Shown here: positions 36,309-48,659 of the stretch, piece by piece
Layout of the letters: every line of letters starts with the position of its first letter
Position numbering within the stretch: the first letter of the stretch is position 1
NCBI RefSeq assembly: GCF_901933205.1
Contig: NC_044596.1
Coordinates: forward strand, 1,242,001 to 1,306,000
Length of the DNA: 64,000 nt
From: Camarhynchus parvulus
Lineage: Eukaryota > Chordata > Aves > Passeriformes > Thraupidae
Direction of reading: 5' to 3'
Notes under the pieces: generated by a model
The model's input: the letters and a program-made list of their open reading frames with translations, nothing else
The model's database searches: none
What the model was told of the DNA's origin: nothing
Position numbers and translations under genes: made by a program

Positions 36309-37689
36309 TAAAAATGAGGAATGGCTTCCCTTCTGCCCTCTGAGTGACAGCATTTATTGGAGTTTCTTCCTGCCTGGCCTCCCTCTCCTCAAGCAGGTAC
36401 ATAAAGCTGATCTCCTGCTGTCAGGGACTCCCAGACCCTCTGCAGATTTCCAGCTGGTTCCTCATCTCAGGGCATGCACCCTGCAGAGCCTGCAGGAGCT
36501 GCCTGCCCTGCCCAGCACTCTCAGCCAGCAAGCAGAGGGGCCTCAGGCAGGTCTGGATACTCCTCCTGCCTGGGGCCAGGCTTGGACCACAGCAGTGCCA
36601 CAAAGGGACCCTGCAGCTCAATTCCAAAGCTTGGGTGATGGGTCCTGTCTCATCCTCTCTAAGTGCCCAGAAGCCAAGGCAGCTGCCACATTTGGAGACA
36701 ACTGGAGTTCACTGACACAGGTTTTTGCTGCATTTCAAATCTACCTTTGTGCTGTGCAGGCAGTGAATGCCAGCCTGCCTCTGCCCCACAGTGGCTAGAG
36801 CATCCCTTTCTGTCCCATTTGTCTGGTCACCTTGTCTATTGAACTGATTGGCAAGTTTTTCTGATAGAACTTAGCTGAAAATAATTGTTCTCAGTCTTCA
36901 CTTGGTTTTGCTGCTTCAGTTGTAATCCTGAGAAAAGCCTTGGTCATTGAGCAGTCTGCCTTTCCTCTGCTGGGTCAGTTTGTCCCTGAGGGATGCACAC
37001 TTTCCCTTCAAATCCTGCCTGAATCCCAGAACGACAAACATGGACACCAAATGTAAACACCTGAAAGAGCAAGAAAATAACCACCACACAATCCCTTTCT
37101 GTCTGGTACTGGTTCCACCCCACTCCTGTTGGCTCCCATTTTCACCCCCTTCCCAGCTTGCTTAGGATGTGCAGCCAACATGCAAACAGAGAGTTAATAT
37201 TTCACCAGTGCCATACAAGTCTGGTAACTCATGGGCTGTCATGATGTGCCTTAAAGCCACTTCCCCTTCTGAATGGAAAAAAGGAGTCTCTGAGCAGCAC
37301 AAAGACACTGGGGTTCACATGGCCTGACTGGTAATTCCTGAAAACTGTGCTGTGGGTGACCTATAGGTGTTCCAGGCTGGCAAAGCTTTTGGCAATGGAT
37401 CCACAGGAGTCTCATAAACTTGTGGAAAATGACTCAGATATTTGAAAAAGAGGGGGGGAAAAATCACTCTAATGCAGACCTGCATGGAGTCTCTTGGTCT
37501 GAGGTGAGTAGCCACATTTGGAGAAGCCATGGCAGTGGAAAACCAAGCAGAGCATCTCAGCCCTGTATTCCCCTTCAGACACTGGGCTGTGTCACCAGAC
37601 CTGGTTCTTGGGACCTCACCAGCCCAAGGGTCTCTGCAGGGCAGCTCATGTGGGAGGAGGAGAAAGCTGCTCTCTACAGCTGCCTGAAA

Positions 37690-37945
37690 GGAGTGGGGTA
37701 GGACAAGAGGAAATGGCCCTAAGCTCCTCCAGGGAACATTCAGATTAGACATTAGAAATTATATTTTCTTTGAAAGAGTGGTCAGACACTGGGATAAGTT
37801 GCCCAGGGAGGTGGGGGAGTCATTGTCTCTGGAGGTGTTCAAAGGTGTCTGGATGTGATGTGGGGTCAATGTGGTGGTGCTGGGCTGGTGGCTGGATTAG
37901 GGGATCCTGAGGGTTTCCTCCAACCTTGATGATTCTGTGATTATA
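37690..37945 (+). mobile_element. CR1 LINE 3' end fragment
   Basis: GGACAAGAGGAAATGGCCCT, GGGATAAGTTGCCCAGGGAG and TTGATGATTCTGTGATTATA mark a sense CR1 3' end. Confidence 0.88.
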
Positions 37946-38499
37946 TGAAAGTGCAAATCATCACCTTTGTCTGCACATGCCCTCCACACTTTAAAGAAGT
38001 CAGGCTGGAGGCAGAAGAGGAGTTTGGTGTGGTCCTAATGCAGGGCAGGGCTGGCTTGTGCCTGTTCCCCTGGAGAACAACCATCCTGTGGAGTACCCAC
38101 CCCGGAGAACAGCTCCCTCCTGTCCTCTCCATGCTCAGGGCAGGTTTCACTGCAGCCTGGGGTGATCTGTGCTCAGCACCCCTCTGAGAAGCACTTTTTG
38201 CTCTTCTTAAACCATCCAGACAGGGAAGAGTTCTCCATTGCATGGAGCACTTCTGAAACTTTTCCCTCCAGAAGAGATTGCCCCCCAGCTGGCTGAAGAG
38301 TTGGGCCAGCCTCAGGGCACACAAGCAGAGGTGGCAGCTGGGGATGTGACTGATCTCCTGTGGCTTCACCCTGAACTCTTGTAAGCACAGACAGAACGGG
38401 ATGGGCGAGGTGGGATCACTCATGTGACACCTACACAAGTTACTCATGTTTTGCTGCTTGCTTTTTGCTCCAGAAATCTTCTCCTGGAGCTCTTCATCT

Positions 38500-38640
38500 T
38501 ACTGGCACAGGCTGCCCAGGGAAGCTGTGCCTGGCCTGTCCCTGGGAGGGTTCAAGGCCAGGCTGGCAAAGGGTCTGGAGCAATGTGGCCTCTGGAAAGT
38601 GTCCGTGGCAGGAATGAGAGAACCTTTAAAGTCCTAACAG
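38500..38640 (+). mobile_element. CR1 LINE fragment
   Basis: CTGGCACAGGCTGCCCAGGG and TTCAAGGCCAGGCTGGCAAA are internal CR1 3' text in sense orientation. Both ends are lost. Confidence 0.7.
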
Positions 38641-38764
38641 ATCTGCCACAGGGGATTGTGCTGTTCCCAATACACTTTATATATTTCTTTATAATTTTAT
38701 ATGCTCTGCCAGTTCTCAAATGGGCCTCCCAAAAAGGGTGTTAATCAGTCACCTGTGTAAATCT

Positions 38765-39030
38765 GACAGGACAAGAGGAAATGGCCTCAGGCTGTGCCAG
38801 AGGAGGTTCAGGTTGGACATCAGGAAGAATTTCTTCACTGAGAGGGTTTTTAGGCACTGGAAGGGGGCTCCCAGAGAGGAGTGGAGTCCCCATCCCTGGG
38901 GGTGTCCAAGGAGTGTCTGGATGTGGCACTCAGTGCTCTGGGCTGGTGACAAGGTGGGGATTGGGCACAGTTGGACTCGATGATTTTGGAGGTCTTTTCC
39001 AACAGTGATGATTCTGTGATCCTGTGACCA
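38765..39030 (+). mobile_element. CR1 LINE 3' end fragment
   Basis: GACAGGACAAGAGGAAATGG, TTGGACATCAGGAAGAATTT and GGTCTTTTCCAACAGTGATG, ending TGATTCTGTGATCCTGTG, give a sense CR1 3' end. It is a close relative of the copy at 37690. Confidence 0.92.
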
Positions 39031-40376
39031 TGAGAACATGTATGGAGGCTCACTTGCATGCAGGGGCACTTTAGACCCCATCCCATGTAAAATTTATTTT
39101 CCCAGCAGGAGTTTTCCTTTGAACTTGCTCCCACTGTGCCTGGTGAATGTGCTGTGGGCCTGGCTGGGACACTTGGGAGCATTGCATGGAGCAGCTCTGC
39201 AGGCCTGAAGGTGTTGGTGCCTTTCCCATCCTGAACTCAGGTCTTGTCAGGTCTAACAGTTTGGGGTTTTTTTAAGACAGAAGGAAGAGTGAGAGATCAC
39301 AGTCCCAGTCCCTCCTGTGCCCAGTTTGAGTCTGGGACAGGATTCAGAAACAAAGAGGGGCTGGGAAAAGATCCTGAGCCTCAGGAAGAGCTGTGGAAGG
39401 CACAGATGTGGCTCTGTTACAGGGGAATGAGGTCAGGTATCCTAAAAATGGATGATGAGAAGAGGAGGAGCAAAGGAGCCCAGAGGGACCAGGCATAGGT
39501 GGGTAGTTGTGCACTGCAGGGGTGAGGAGCTGAGGGAGCTCTGAGGGGGCAGGAACAGCCCAGACAGGTTTGTGCACAGGAGCAGGGCTGCTCAGGAAAG
39601 GCAGCAGGTCCCTGCTAAGTCACCTTGGACCCTGAACCAACCAGCTTGGACAGCTTGTTCTGGGAGCAAGGAGGGCACCGCTGGCTGCAGCAGCCTCTGG
39701 TCACTGTGGCTGCAGCTCTTGAAAGAGTCCTGCTGTGACAGGCATGAGGCATGTCCGAGCCAGACCTGCCCACATGCTCACCCTCTGATTTTATTCCAAG
39801 CCTAGTCTCCCTCAGGTTGTCTAAAGCAGCTTGTTTCTTCCAAAAATTTGCTTTTACTGTTCAGTTTCTGCGGGAAGAGCACTGGATCCCAGCTGGCCCT
39901 AGCTCCTGAGCCAACTTTGGAGACACCTGGGAGAATCCCCCTGGGTGAGGTGGCCTCGAGATGCACTAGGAGCAGGTACCTCAGTGCTAATTCACACAAG
40001 GGATCCTCTCACCCTGCCCCTTAAACAACTCCAGAGTGCTGCAAGTGTCTTCTTGGGGTGGTTTGCATTTCTTACTTGGGGTGGTTTGCATTTGCCCTGT
40101 GGTATTTTGGCAGGGGCTCAGGACATGGAGCATGTGGACCCAGCCCTAGCCCAGGTTGCCCCCCAGCATTGGGGACTGCCCCAGGACTGGTGGCCAGAGC
40201 TGCACTGGTGGCTGTGGCAGAACCTTCAGAAGCCAAGGCTGGCTCTGCTCTGGTGGCACTGGCTGTCACACACTGGCAGGGCATAGGAGAGACAGGCTGA
40301 GGGGTGTTCCTGGGGCAGTTCCTGGGGCAGTGACCTGCTGCTGGAACCCTGGATGCTGAGAATTTCAGACTTTCTG

Positions 40377-40936
40377 TGCTGACAGGCACTGACCCCCAGG
40401 AGAACACTGCATTGACCTGAGGCTGTGGAGAAGCTTCCAAAATGGAATGACAGAACTGGGATTGTGGGTGTGGAGTTTGAATAGAAGTGTGTGATATCAC
40501 AGGGTAGGTAATATCATAGGGTATTGCCTCTGTAATATCATAGGGTACCATATAAAACCTAAAACTTAAGAGTTTAAGGGGTTGGAATATAGTAATATAG
40601 ATAAAGCAAGATGGAGGTTTTAGGGCAGAGGCTGCTCCTTCTTCTTCACCTTCTCCATGGGTTTGGGTGGTTTTGTGTAACTGGATTAAAAAACCTGCAT
40701 TGCAGGGCATGGGATGTTGGTTATTGGGTTAAAAGTAAAAATAATTTAGGTGTCATTTCTTAATTGGATAGTTTATTCTTTAAAGACCTTGTAGTGATAG
40801 ATATGGGGCCATTTTTGTAGTTTGTTAGTGAAATACTGCAGAACTCACAACTTGTGAGACTAACATAAATAAGAAAAAAAAATATATCTGAGTCTGAACC
40901 CGAAATATCATCTCACTTTCAATCCTGACCCTGACA
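40377..40936 (+). mobile_element. LTR-like element, family shared with 17886-18416
   Basis: This is the second copy of the repeat described at 17886-18416. It starts near TGCTGACAGGCACTGACC and ends CAATCCTGACCCTGACA, consistent with TG...CA ends. An internal tandem of ATATCATAGGGTA-type sequence is present near 40490-40550 and is absent from the other copy. No clear target duplication is visible. Confidence 0.65.
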
Positions 40937-41224
40937 GAGGCAGAAAAGAAGCCAAGAACCAGCACACCTTCCATGCCATGCTTTCCTTGAAAGAGAAGTC
41001 ACTTGGAAAACAACCTGATCTCAAAATCCCTGGAGTGGGGGTCTTGACTCTGGCACTGGTGGTGATGTCAACACAATTTCATAATAACCACAACCATGTG
41101 CCAATGGTGTTTCAACAACAAATGTTTCAAATCTCTTCTGGCAGAAAGAACATTCATATCCTGCACAGCCAACACCCCCATTGCAAATTAATATTTAAAT
41201 TGATATTTACAGAAACTCCTACTG

Positions 41225-41545
41225 GGTACTGAGAGGGCCACACATGAAGAACTGTGCCCAGTTTTGGGGTGCCCAGTGTAAGGAGGATGAGGAGGAATGA
41301 GACAGGTCCAGTGGCTGAGCCAGGGTCCCAGGGCATTTCCCCATGCGCAGAGGTGGAAGGAGCAGGGAAGGGGCTGAGAGGAGAACTGCCAGGGACCTGC
41401 AACCAAAGATGATGGAGCCAAGCCCTTCAGGGTGGTTCCAGGTGATCAAACAAAGAGTAATGGCCACAAATTGCCTTCCAGGAGTTTTAGGTTGGACTCG
41501 AGAAATCAAGTTTCTTCCCCAGGAAGAACAGCCCCAGGCTGCCAT
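41225..41545 (+). mobile_element. CR1-like LINE fragment
   Basis: CTGTGCCCAGTTTTGGGGTG, TGGAGCCAAGCCCTTCAGGG and TTAGGTTGGACTCGAGAAAT with AAGTTTCTTCCCCAGGAAG match internal CR1 3' text. The terminal tail is absent. Confidence 0.7.
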
Positions 41546-42402
41546 GAGAGGGGAATCTCTGTGCTTGGAGAGACAAAGCTGCAGCTGCCCCCTGAGTATT
41601 TGGGATAGTCCTGCTCCAAGCAGGAGTCTGCCAGAAACTGCTCCCAGCTCCCATTTCTGTGATAAAAGGGCTGTGTAAGACTGGGGCTGGAGTTAAGGAT
41701 TAAGGGATAAGGGCAGATTTTCAGTAGTTCAGCCCAACTCAGAACACTCTTACAAGCTGCAGCCGTGCTCCCTGCACCAAACACACCTTCCCTAAATCCA
41801 CTGGCACTCCCAGGTCTGGTCTCAACTCTGCCCATACTCAGGAAACAGCAGAATTCCAAAGTGCTGTGATTTTTAGGGAACACAGGAGCCCAGACCTGCT
41901 GTGGGTACAGCAAAAGCACAATCACAGCCCCAGCTTCTTCCCAGGGCTGCATCATTAAAGCCTTTAAAGCAGTTCTGCCCTGCCACAGTTATCCTCCATT
42001 TGGGTAAAACAGCCCAACTTGCCCTTTGACAGCCCAGAGTGAGCTCTATGCTCGCTGGCAGGTCCTTTCCCCTCTGTGGTCCACAGTGCAGAGAACAGAG
42101 ACTCTTTGGGTGGATATTTTCCAATGTTCCTTGAAATATGCATTGGCTCTGGTGGCCTTTTCATCACAATGCACACATGGGGAGCTGTAATTTCAACATC
42201 CTCTACCAAGACAGTGTTTCTTCCTTGAAAACTGTCCTCCCCTCCCTTCCACTCTAAGTGACAGTAATCTTTGAATAAATTGGAAAAGAAAAGGAAGAAG
42301 GAACAGAACATCCTTGACAAAGGAACTAATGACTCAAATGCTGGGAAGCCTGGGGTCCCCAAGGGACTGTGCAGCTCGCAGCATTGATTTTTAATGACTT
42401 AC

Positions 42403-42474
42403 AGAGATTGGAGATTTGGAAGATCTCTCAGTGCCTCTGCAGGGATGCGGCTCAGCTGATTGTTCTGCAACATC
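42403..42474 (-). CDS. LGR6: LGR6 LRR exon (exon 4 by homology), internal
   Basis: This is the next LRR exon of LGR6, again 72 bp and phase 2. The minus-strand acceptor reads TTATAG and the donor GTAAGTC. After the Leu codon shared with the previous exon it encodes MLQNNQLSRIPAEAL then RDLPNLQSL. This matches the family repeat that starts MLQNNQL, whose second half in mammalian LGR6 is PAEAL...LPSLQSL (known family text). It joins in frame with 55292-55363 and with 17422-17637. It is isolated between a 12.8-kb and a 24.8-kb intron, and the surrounding sequence is unrelated repeats. It shows one complete LRR of the extracellular domain. I see no damage and no sign of a retrocopy, since introns are present on both sides. 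Confidence 0.96.
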
Positions 42475-44146
42475 CTATAATTAGAAAAAAGAAAACTTTG
42501 TTAAAAACCCAACGACAACAGCCTGACATGAAATGGAGGATGTTGCTGCTTGTTTCTCAAGTTGTTCTGGGCTCTTGCTGAAAAGCTGGAAAGCATCACA
42601 TTGGCCAGCCAGGGCTCTTAAGCAAGCTTAAGGTGGCTGGCAGGTGAGCTGGCAGGTGAGCTGCAGCCCAGTGTGGCCCAGGAGGTGCAGCAGAAGGGCC
42701 AAGGGGTGAGTTTGGTGCTGCACAAAGGGGCCTCTGCCCTGCAGATGTGCCTCTGTTACCCCAGACTGACCCCAGTGCTCTGAGCCAGGCTGTCCCACAT
42801 TTATCCTGGAGTCAGGCAGCCTTTGCCCATGTGTGTTCCCTCAGTGGTTCCCTCCAGAGGGGATGGAAACCAGCCCTGGGCAGCTTTCCTACCCCACTGT
42901 GGCACAGCAGGCACAGAGGGTGAGGAGCTGCTCACAGATGTTTGCTCAGGGACCTCACAGCTGGCAGCAGGAACTGGAACTGCTGGGGAAAAAACCAAAC
43001 CAGAGGCTGCAGAGAGAGCAGGTGCCTGGGGCTGGTGGGCTGGACAGGCAGGAGCCAGCAGGAGCCTCAGGGGTGGAAGTGAGTGCAAGGCATGGAGGAG
43101 AGCAGTGGACATGGGGACACCTACACAGGTGATGGGAAAGGAGGAGACAAAGGGGACAGTGCACCCAGGGGTGGGTGTCTGAACAGCTCTAGGCATGGAG
43201 GCAGAGTGAGAAGCACACTCCAAGGGCTGTTTCAGACCTGGTCAGACACAATCCTCTCTCGCTGACCCACTGGAGCACCACACATCTGAGTTTACTGCTG
43301 TCATCATCTCAGCATCTTTGCAGAGGCTGGTTCTGACTCTGGACATGCCTCTTTCCTGAGCTTTGTTCCTCCCAGAGCTGGGACATCACTGACACCATGT
43401 TCCCCTGGGTGACAGACACATCCCAGCAAGGTAGCTGGGCCTGGGGAAGTGCCTAAAAAAGGAAAGTTTTACATTCTGAGGTTACTAAAAAACCTTCTTA
43501 GAGTGATTGGAGATGGCATGAAAAAGGAAATGGTGCTTAGGGTCCTTTCCTAATTTACTGCCAGTGTCATGGCCTCAGTGGTGAGGAGCAGCCCAAAGAA
43601 CATGGACCCACAGTGACTGCAGCCTTTCTGCCAAGGATTCAGAGTCTGATGTGGAAGGAAAATTGGAAAGAGACATCCTTTAAAAAGGAAAGCTTTAGGG
43701 CACAAATCTCTTCGAGTCCTGGAAGAAAAATGGGGACTTACCAGTAAATTATTTGTATGAACACAGAAGAAAGAGCAAGGAAATGAGGAACTGTCAGTAG
43801 TAGCTCGTGAAAAATGAGTTGTGCCAAATTTTTTTTCTATACAGAGTAAAAGAGCATAAGAATGGAGAAGAAAGAATAGACACCAGCTACCATGACTTAA
43901 GCTTTTCTTTAGTAAAATGTTAAATTTTGACATTCAGTGCAGGGGAGAAGATGTGTTTGGTACAAAAGGGCAGCAGAGAGGCCACACTTAATAAATGGCT
44001 CCCTTCCAAATGACGAGCATGATTAAGGACAGACAGCATCTCACCTGGCATTCCTGCCAACAACTTGCACATATGAGGAGAGAGGTTGGTGGGGAAGAGC
44101 AGTTGGGAAATTCAGAATTCCACAGGGAAACTGAGGGAAAGGCTCC

Positions 44147-44800
44147 TGTCCTGGTTTGCCGACCAAATTGTATTCTATTTGCCATCTGGATGGCAGCTGT
44201 CCTCTGTTAATTGGGCAGTTTTCCCTATCTCTTCCACACCCAATCCTCCCTCTAGGGAGACATCTGCTGATAACAGCCATTGAATGTCCCTGCATGGCTG
44301 ATAAGAACTACAGCATCCCACTGGGAGATGTGAGCCCAGAGGGAGGAGCCAAGCATTCCTACCCGGATAGAATCTGGAGATTCTGGAACACCAGCACGGC
44401 TTCTGCACTGGATTGCCCAGAGGAACAGCAGCTGCCTCTTCCCCTGGATCTCCAGAGGCAGAGACTGCACCTTTCTCCAGGATCCCTGCTCCAGCAGAAC
44501 CACCCCTGACACTGCAGGAGGGCTGAGCCACAATTCCAATGGGACTGCTGCCAGCACCCTGACCCACAGGGTGTCAGGTTGGGTTCTGACTCTGTCCGTG
44601 TTATTTGAGTTTACTGCATTGTTTATTTTATCTTTTTATTTTCTTCTCTAGTAAAGAACTGTTATTCCTGCTCCCATATTTTTGTCTGAGAGCCCCTTAA
44701 TTTAAAATTTATAGCAATTTGGAGGGAGGGGGTTTACAGTTTCCATTTCAAGGAGGCTCCTGCCTTCCTTAGCACACACCTGTGTTTCCAAACCAAGACA
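44147..44800 (+). mobile_element. Solo LTR, ERVL-like, with 5-bp target duplication
   Basis: The element starts TGTCCTGGTTTGC and ends AAACCAAGACA, with matched TGTC...GACA termini. The five bases GCTCC stand immediately on both sides (44142-44146 and 44801-44805). Internal landmarks include ATCTTTTTATTTTCTTCTC, an AGTAAAGAAC segment and a GGAGGGAGGGGG purine tract. The 5-bp duplication and the text fit passerine ERVL-type LTRs (recalled). No retroviral genes adjoin. Confidence 0.92.
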
Positions 44801-45167
44801 GCTCCATAGATGAACAGGGCTAAAAGGCTGCCCAAATACAGCTGGGTATTGGTTTACAGCTCTGCCTGGGCTAGTGGGAATCACAGGAGAGCCAGGGCAG
44901 GGCAGAAGTGCTCTTGGGAAAGAACAGAGACCCTGGGGGTGACTGCAGGGGCTGTGAGGAGCAGGACACCAGCTGTGATGCTTCTGCTCCTCCTGAGGCT
45001 GGGCAAGCTCTGGCCAGGCCACGCTGTCCCACCTGGGCCCTGGCCTGCAGGACAGGAGGCAGCAGCAGAGCAGCAGATGACAACAGGCAGAAGGATGGGG
45101 AAATGCCAAATCCTCACCTCTGGGGAGCCTAGAATAGAAACTGCAGGGCTGGTAGAAGAGTGGGATG

Positions 45168-45964
45168 GATGGGGCTCCCCCAGCCATGTCCTCCTCCTGC
45201 AGCTCCTGTGCTCAGCTGGGCCCTGGGCAGCACAGGGGGTCCCGGTGCTCACAAGGGCCCCTCCAAGCCTCTGGCACTCTGGCAATCCCAGCTGCCTGCC
45301 CCCTCAGCTCCTCTGCTGTGCCCCTCACAGCTCCCTGCCCCTCTCATCTCCCTCTGCCCCTGCCTGGGGATCTCCTCCCCTCCTGCTGGCCGTGCTCGGG
45401 GCAAGGGCAGGGGGCAGCGAGCACCAGGAGCTGCCTCTGCTGCACCCAGAGCCCCTTCCCACGGGGGGCACGCTGCCAGGCTGCTGGCACCCCTCTGGCA
45501 CGGCTGGCACCCCACAGCACGTGTGGCTGCTGGCAATGGGCCCTGCAGCTCCATAACCATGGGCTGAGCTTCTCCTTCCGAGCTGTGCAAGGGCCCTGGG
45601 AGCCCCAGGGATGGATCCCGTGGGTTCTCTGCAGCCCCCTGGCATGGAAACCTCATCCAGGTGGGCAACAGGGACCAGCACAGCCTCTGGGGCTCCTGCT
45701 CCTGCAGAGGGATTTGTTTCTGCAGCCAAGGTGTGCTGGGGAGATGAACCCTGGGTCCTGCAGCCCAGTGAAGTGAAATAATAATTCTTGTCTCTTAAAA
45801 ATCAAGAAGATGCAGAGCTGGACACAGAGAGATACAGAGTGGGCCTTCAGAAAGTGCTTTCAGGGTTTTGGTGGGACAAACATTGAATCTCAGTGGCTCT
45901 CTGAAATGTGAGCCTGGTGTTCAGTGTTGGTCATTGGAAGTATCTGAAGTCAGCACTAAAGCAA
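45168..45964 (+). repeat. Left arm of 797-bp perfect inverted repeat
   Basis: The reverse complement equals 51739-52535. Every checked position pairs at a constant coordinate sum of 97703, so there are no indels, and I found no mismatch. Left boundary GATGGGGCTCCCCC; right boundary GCACTAAAGCAA. The arm is GC-rich for 600 bp and AT-richer in the last 190 bp. It contains long overlapping ORFs with no recognisable domain; these are identical in both arms and are not evidence of a gene. Confidence 0.95.
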
Positions 45965-47389
45965 AGCCCATTGTCACGCTTCTGCTGGATCCTGCTGCCT
46001 GCCATTTATTACAAGTCCCTCCTCCAACCAGTAAAACAGACTGAGAGACTTTCCAGACCACCATCAGCATGGACTGTTTCCAACATGAAGCCATTTTTGT
46101 GCAGACAAACAATATTTAGGGAAGATGCTTCAGAGACCTCAAAAACCACTGGAGTGGTGGACAATGCTGTTTTTCACAGCAGCAGGGCAGCTAGAGAAGT
46201 TTTCAGATGCTGGGAGTGGGACAAGAACCAGTGCTTCTTCACATTGCACATAATGAATCCAATAACTCATCATCAGAGAATGACACAGAGAAACCAAAAA
46301 CCAATTCCAAACAGAGTTTGATAATATTCTAGGGACAGGGCCACCCTGGCATTAAACAAGAAATCTTTCATTGGGCCTCAAGCTCAGGAAAACTCCAGCT
46401 TTTCTTACAGGGAGCTCAGGTTTTAGCAGGAGAAGACATGCTGTGTTTATCCCTGGATGTCCCAGGATGGCTTCTCTTACAGGACAGCCCCCATCAGGCC
46501 CTGCTCACTGCACTCACTCCTTACACATCACATTAAACCACCCTTGCTTATTACTTGTTGTTTATTTTTCATAAACAACATACAACATGATTTTGGGAAG
46601 AGCTCAAGCAATTGTACCAAAACCTGGTGGAAGATGCCAGGTGGATGATCCCACACACCTGCAGGATCACACCTGCTCTCTGTGGCACCTCCTTCCTGGG
46701 GTTAGAGCTGGTTCCTGGGGCTGCTCCATACCAGGGTGCCACAACAGGAGGATGGCAAAAGGGTTCAGAGGACAGCAGGGCATCTGAAAAGCTGGGACAG
46801 GGCTGCTGGGTCCCTCCCTGTCTAAGTTGGGGCATTTTGCCCTTTGGGATGCTGCTCTTGTATAAGAAGAGGGACGACAATGCTGCAGCTCATTGAGGAG
46901 AGCACCTGCAGCATCCAAGGATGGCCAACACATTCTGCTTCGAGGTCACTGCACATTAATGTCAGCAGCATTGAAAAGGGAACAACTCTGCAAACCAGTC
47001 ATCTGTCATCCCCTGACTCGTGGTCCTAAAAGCCTGGGGCAGAGTCTGTCCCCTCCCCACACTCCTGCTCCCCCCAGGGTAGGAAGCTGCTCTCCAGGGT
47101 GTGGGCAGGGATGGTGGTGCAGGGCCTGTGTGGACCCAGGGTGCAGGATCTCTGCTGCAGGGTGCCTGCCTGAGGCACAGACAGTCTGTGAAGCTGGACC
47201 TCAGTCCACAAAATCACAGCAACCCTGAGATCCCAGATCACACTGGCCTCAGCCTTTGTCTGTCAGCATCTGTCTGTTCCTGCCTCTCCCTCAGCTCCTG
47301 CCTTCCAACAAAATCCCTGGATTTCATTGGCTTTCCTACAGCAAGGTGCTGCTTCACAGCAGCCTGGAGACAGCCTTAGAGCTCAAAGC

Positions 47390-47468
47390 CTTCTGGATTT
47401 GTTTCTGCAACCAAGGTGTGCTGGGGAGATAAACCCCTGGGTCCAGCAGCCCAGTGAAGTGGAATAAT
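47390..47468 (+). repeat. Diverged partial copy of the inverted-repeat arm
   Basis: GGATTTGTTTCTGCAACCAA through GTGTGCTGGGGAGATAAACC to CCCAGTGAAGTGGAATAATA matches 45708-45783 of the left arm with about eight changes. Similarity stops on both sides. Confidence 0.85.
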
Positions 47469-47539
47469 AAGCATGGAGCAATCCTGGTCTAGTTGATGTG
47501 ATTTCTCAGTTGCTGAGTCTAATTTTCTTAGAATTTATT

Positions 47540-47725
47540 CAGGGTGGTGAGGCCCTGGCACAGGTTGCCCAGAGCAGCTGTGGCTGCCCCATCCCTGAAG
47601 TGTCCAAGGCCAGGTTTGGGGCTTGGAGCAACCTGCGATAGTGAAGGTGTCCCTGCCCTGGCAGGGGTGGAATGGGATGGTCATTAAGTTTGCTTCTAAT
47701 CCAAACTATTTTGTGATTCTATGAC
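47540..47725 (+). mobile_element. CR1 LINE 3' end fragment
   Basis: GGGTGGTGAGGCCCTGGCAC through GTGTCCCTGCCCTGGCAGGG to TTTGTGATTCTATGA is a sense CR1 3' end. Confidence 0.9.
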
Positions 47726-48659
47726 CTTGCTGGTTGATCAGCCAACTTCTGGGCAGGCTGAGGACACTAATGAACATGACAAAGACTGCTCAGACCAGCA
47801 ATGACTCAAGCTCAGGAGTGGATGGAGAACTGTCACCTTGCTTGGCCCTGCTGAGGTGGTACCAGGACTTGCAGACACCAGCAGACACGGACACTCCACC
47901 TGCTGCCCACAGCAGTGTGGCTGGAACTGGAATAAATCCCAGCTCCTCAGAGGTGGGGTTTCATTTTCAGAAGTAGGAGGATTGTTTGTTGGCAGGGACC
48001 ACGCCTGAACGACCAGAAAAATGTTGGGATCGGGTCCCATCACAGCAGGATCCTTGCACAAGAGAGCCTCAGCAGACACACAGCCCTCAGAGGTGCAGGC
48101 CTGTGCATGATAAAATGTCCCCATCCTGGGAGGCTGAAGTGACTCAGCCAGCACAGTCAAAGGGCTGTTATTGCTGGAGGCAACTGTGCCTGGAGCCCAT
48201 GCATGGGGATTAAAGACATTCCAACCTCTGCACGTTCCTTTTCCCTCCCAAAGGGAGCGTCTCTAGGATGGGCCACACCATTCCCTTTATCTCAAAGCCA
48301 TTTCTGCACTGCACAGCTCAGGGCTGGCCAAGAGCTAGGGGCTGTCTAGGGATTGCTGAAGCGTCCCAAGCCACCTCCAAACCTGCCATCCTGGGGCAAT
48401 TTGACTTTTCTGGTGATGTTGTTTGATGTGTGCTCACACACCAGGTGAGTCAGCACCTGTCCTGGGCCTCAGGAGGTCCTGAGGCCACTGCTCAGGAGGA
48501 AAAGAGGAGGGGATGGTGAGGGGGGCACTGGGTAAGGCCCATCCAGGGCGTGTGGCGTGTGCTGAACAAGGCCACTCCTGTCCAGCCTACCTATTGATGG
48601 AGATAACCATGGGCAGGACTGGGGCAGGGTGTGCTGGGAGGGGATGGTCAGGCAATGCT

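Larger units (their letters stand above)
17638..42402 (-). other. LGR6: LGR6 intron 4 (24.8 kb)
   Basis: This is the largest intron in the window. It contains LTR-type elements near 17.9, 18.5, 22.3, 25.8, 35.8 and 40.4 kb, CR1 fragments near 20.7, 26.7, 28.0, 37.7, 38.5, 38.8 and 41.2 kb, the (GGGACA)n tract, a CCATCA repeat, a short perfect hairpin at 20234-20269, a C run near 21080, and an inverted duplication at 34962-36308. The stretches 18.9-20.2, 22.9-25.8 and 29.4-34.9 kb hold no gene or repeat that I recognise. Confidence 0.9.

Noticed and set aside
44810..45776. ORFs of 203-248 codons, repeated on the opposite strand near 52 kb
   Set aside because: The recurrence is explained by the perfect inverted repeat at the DNA level. 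Several frames on both strands are open in this GC-rich stretch and none shows a known domain or splice structure.
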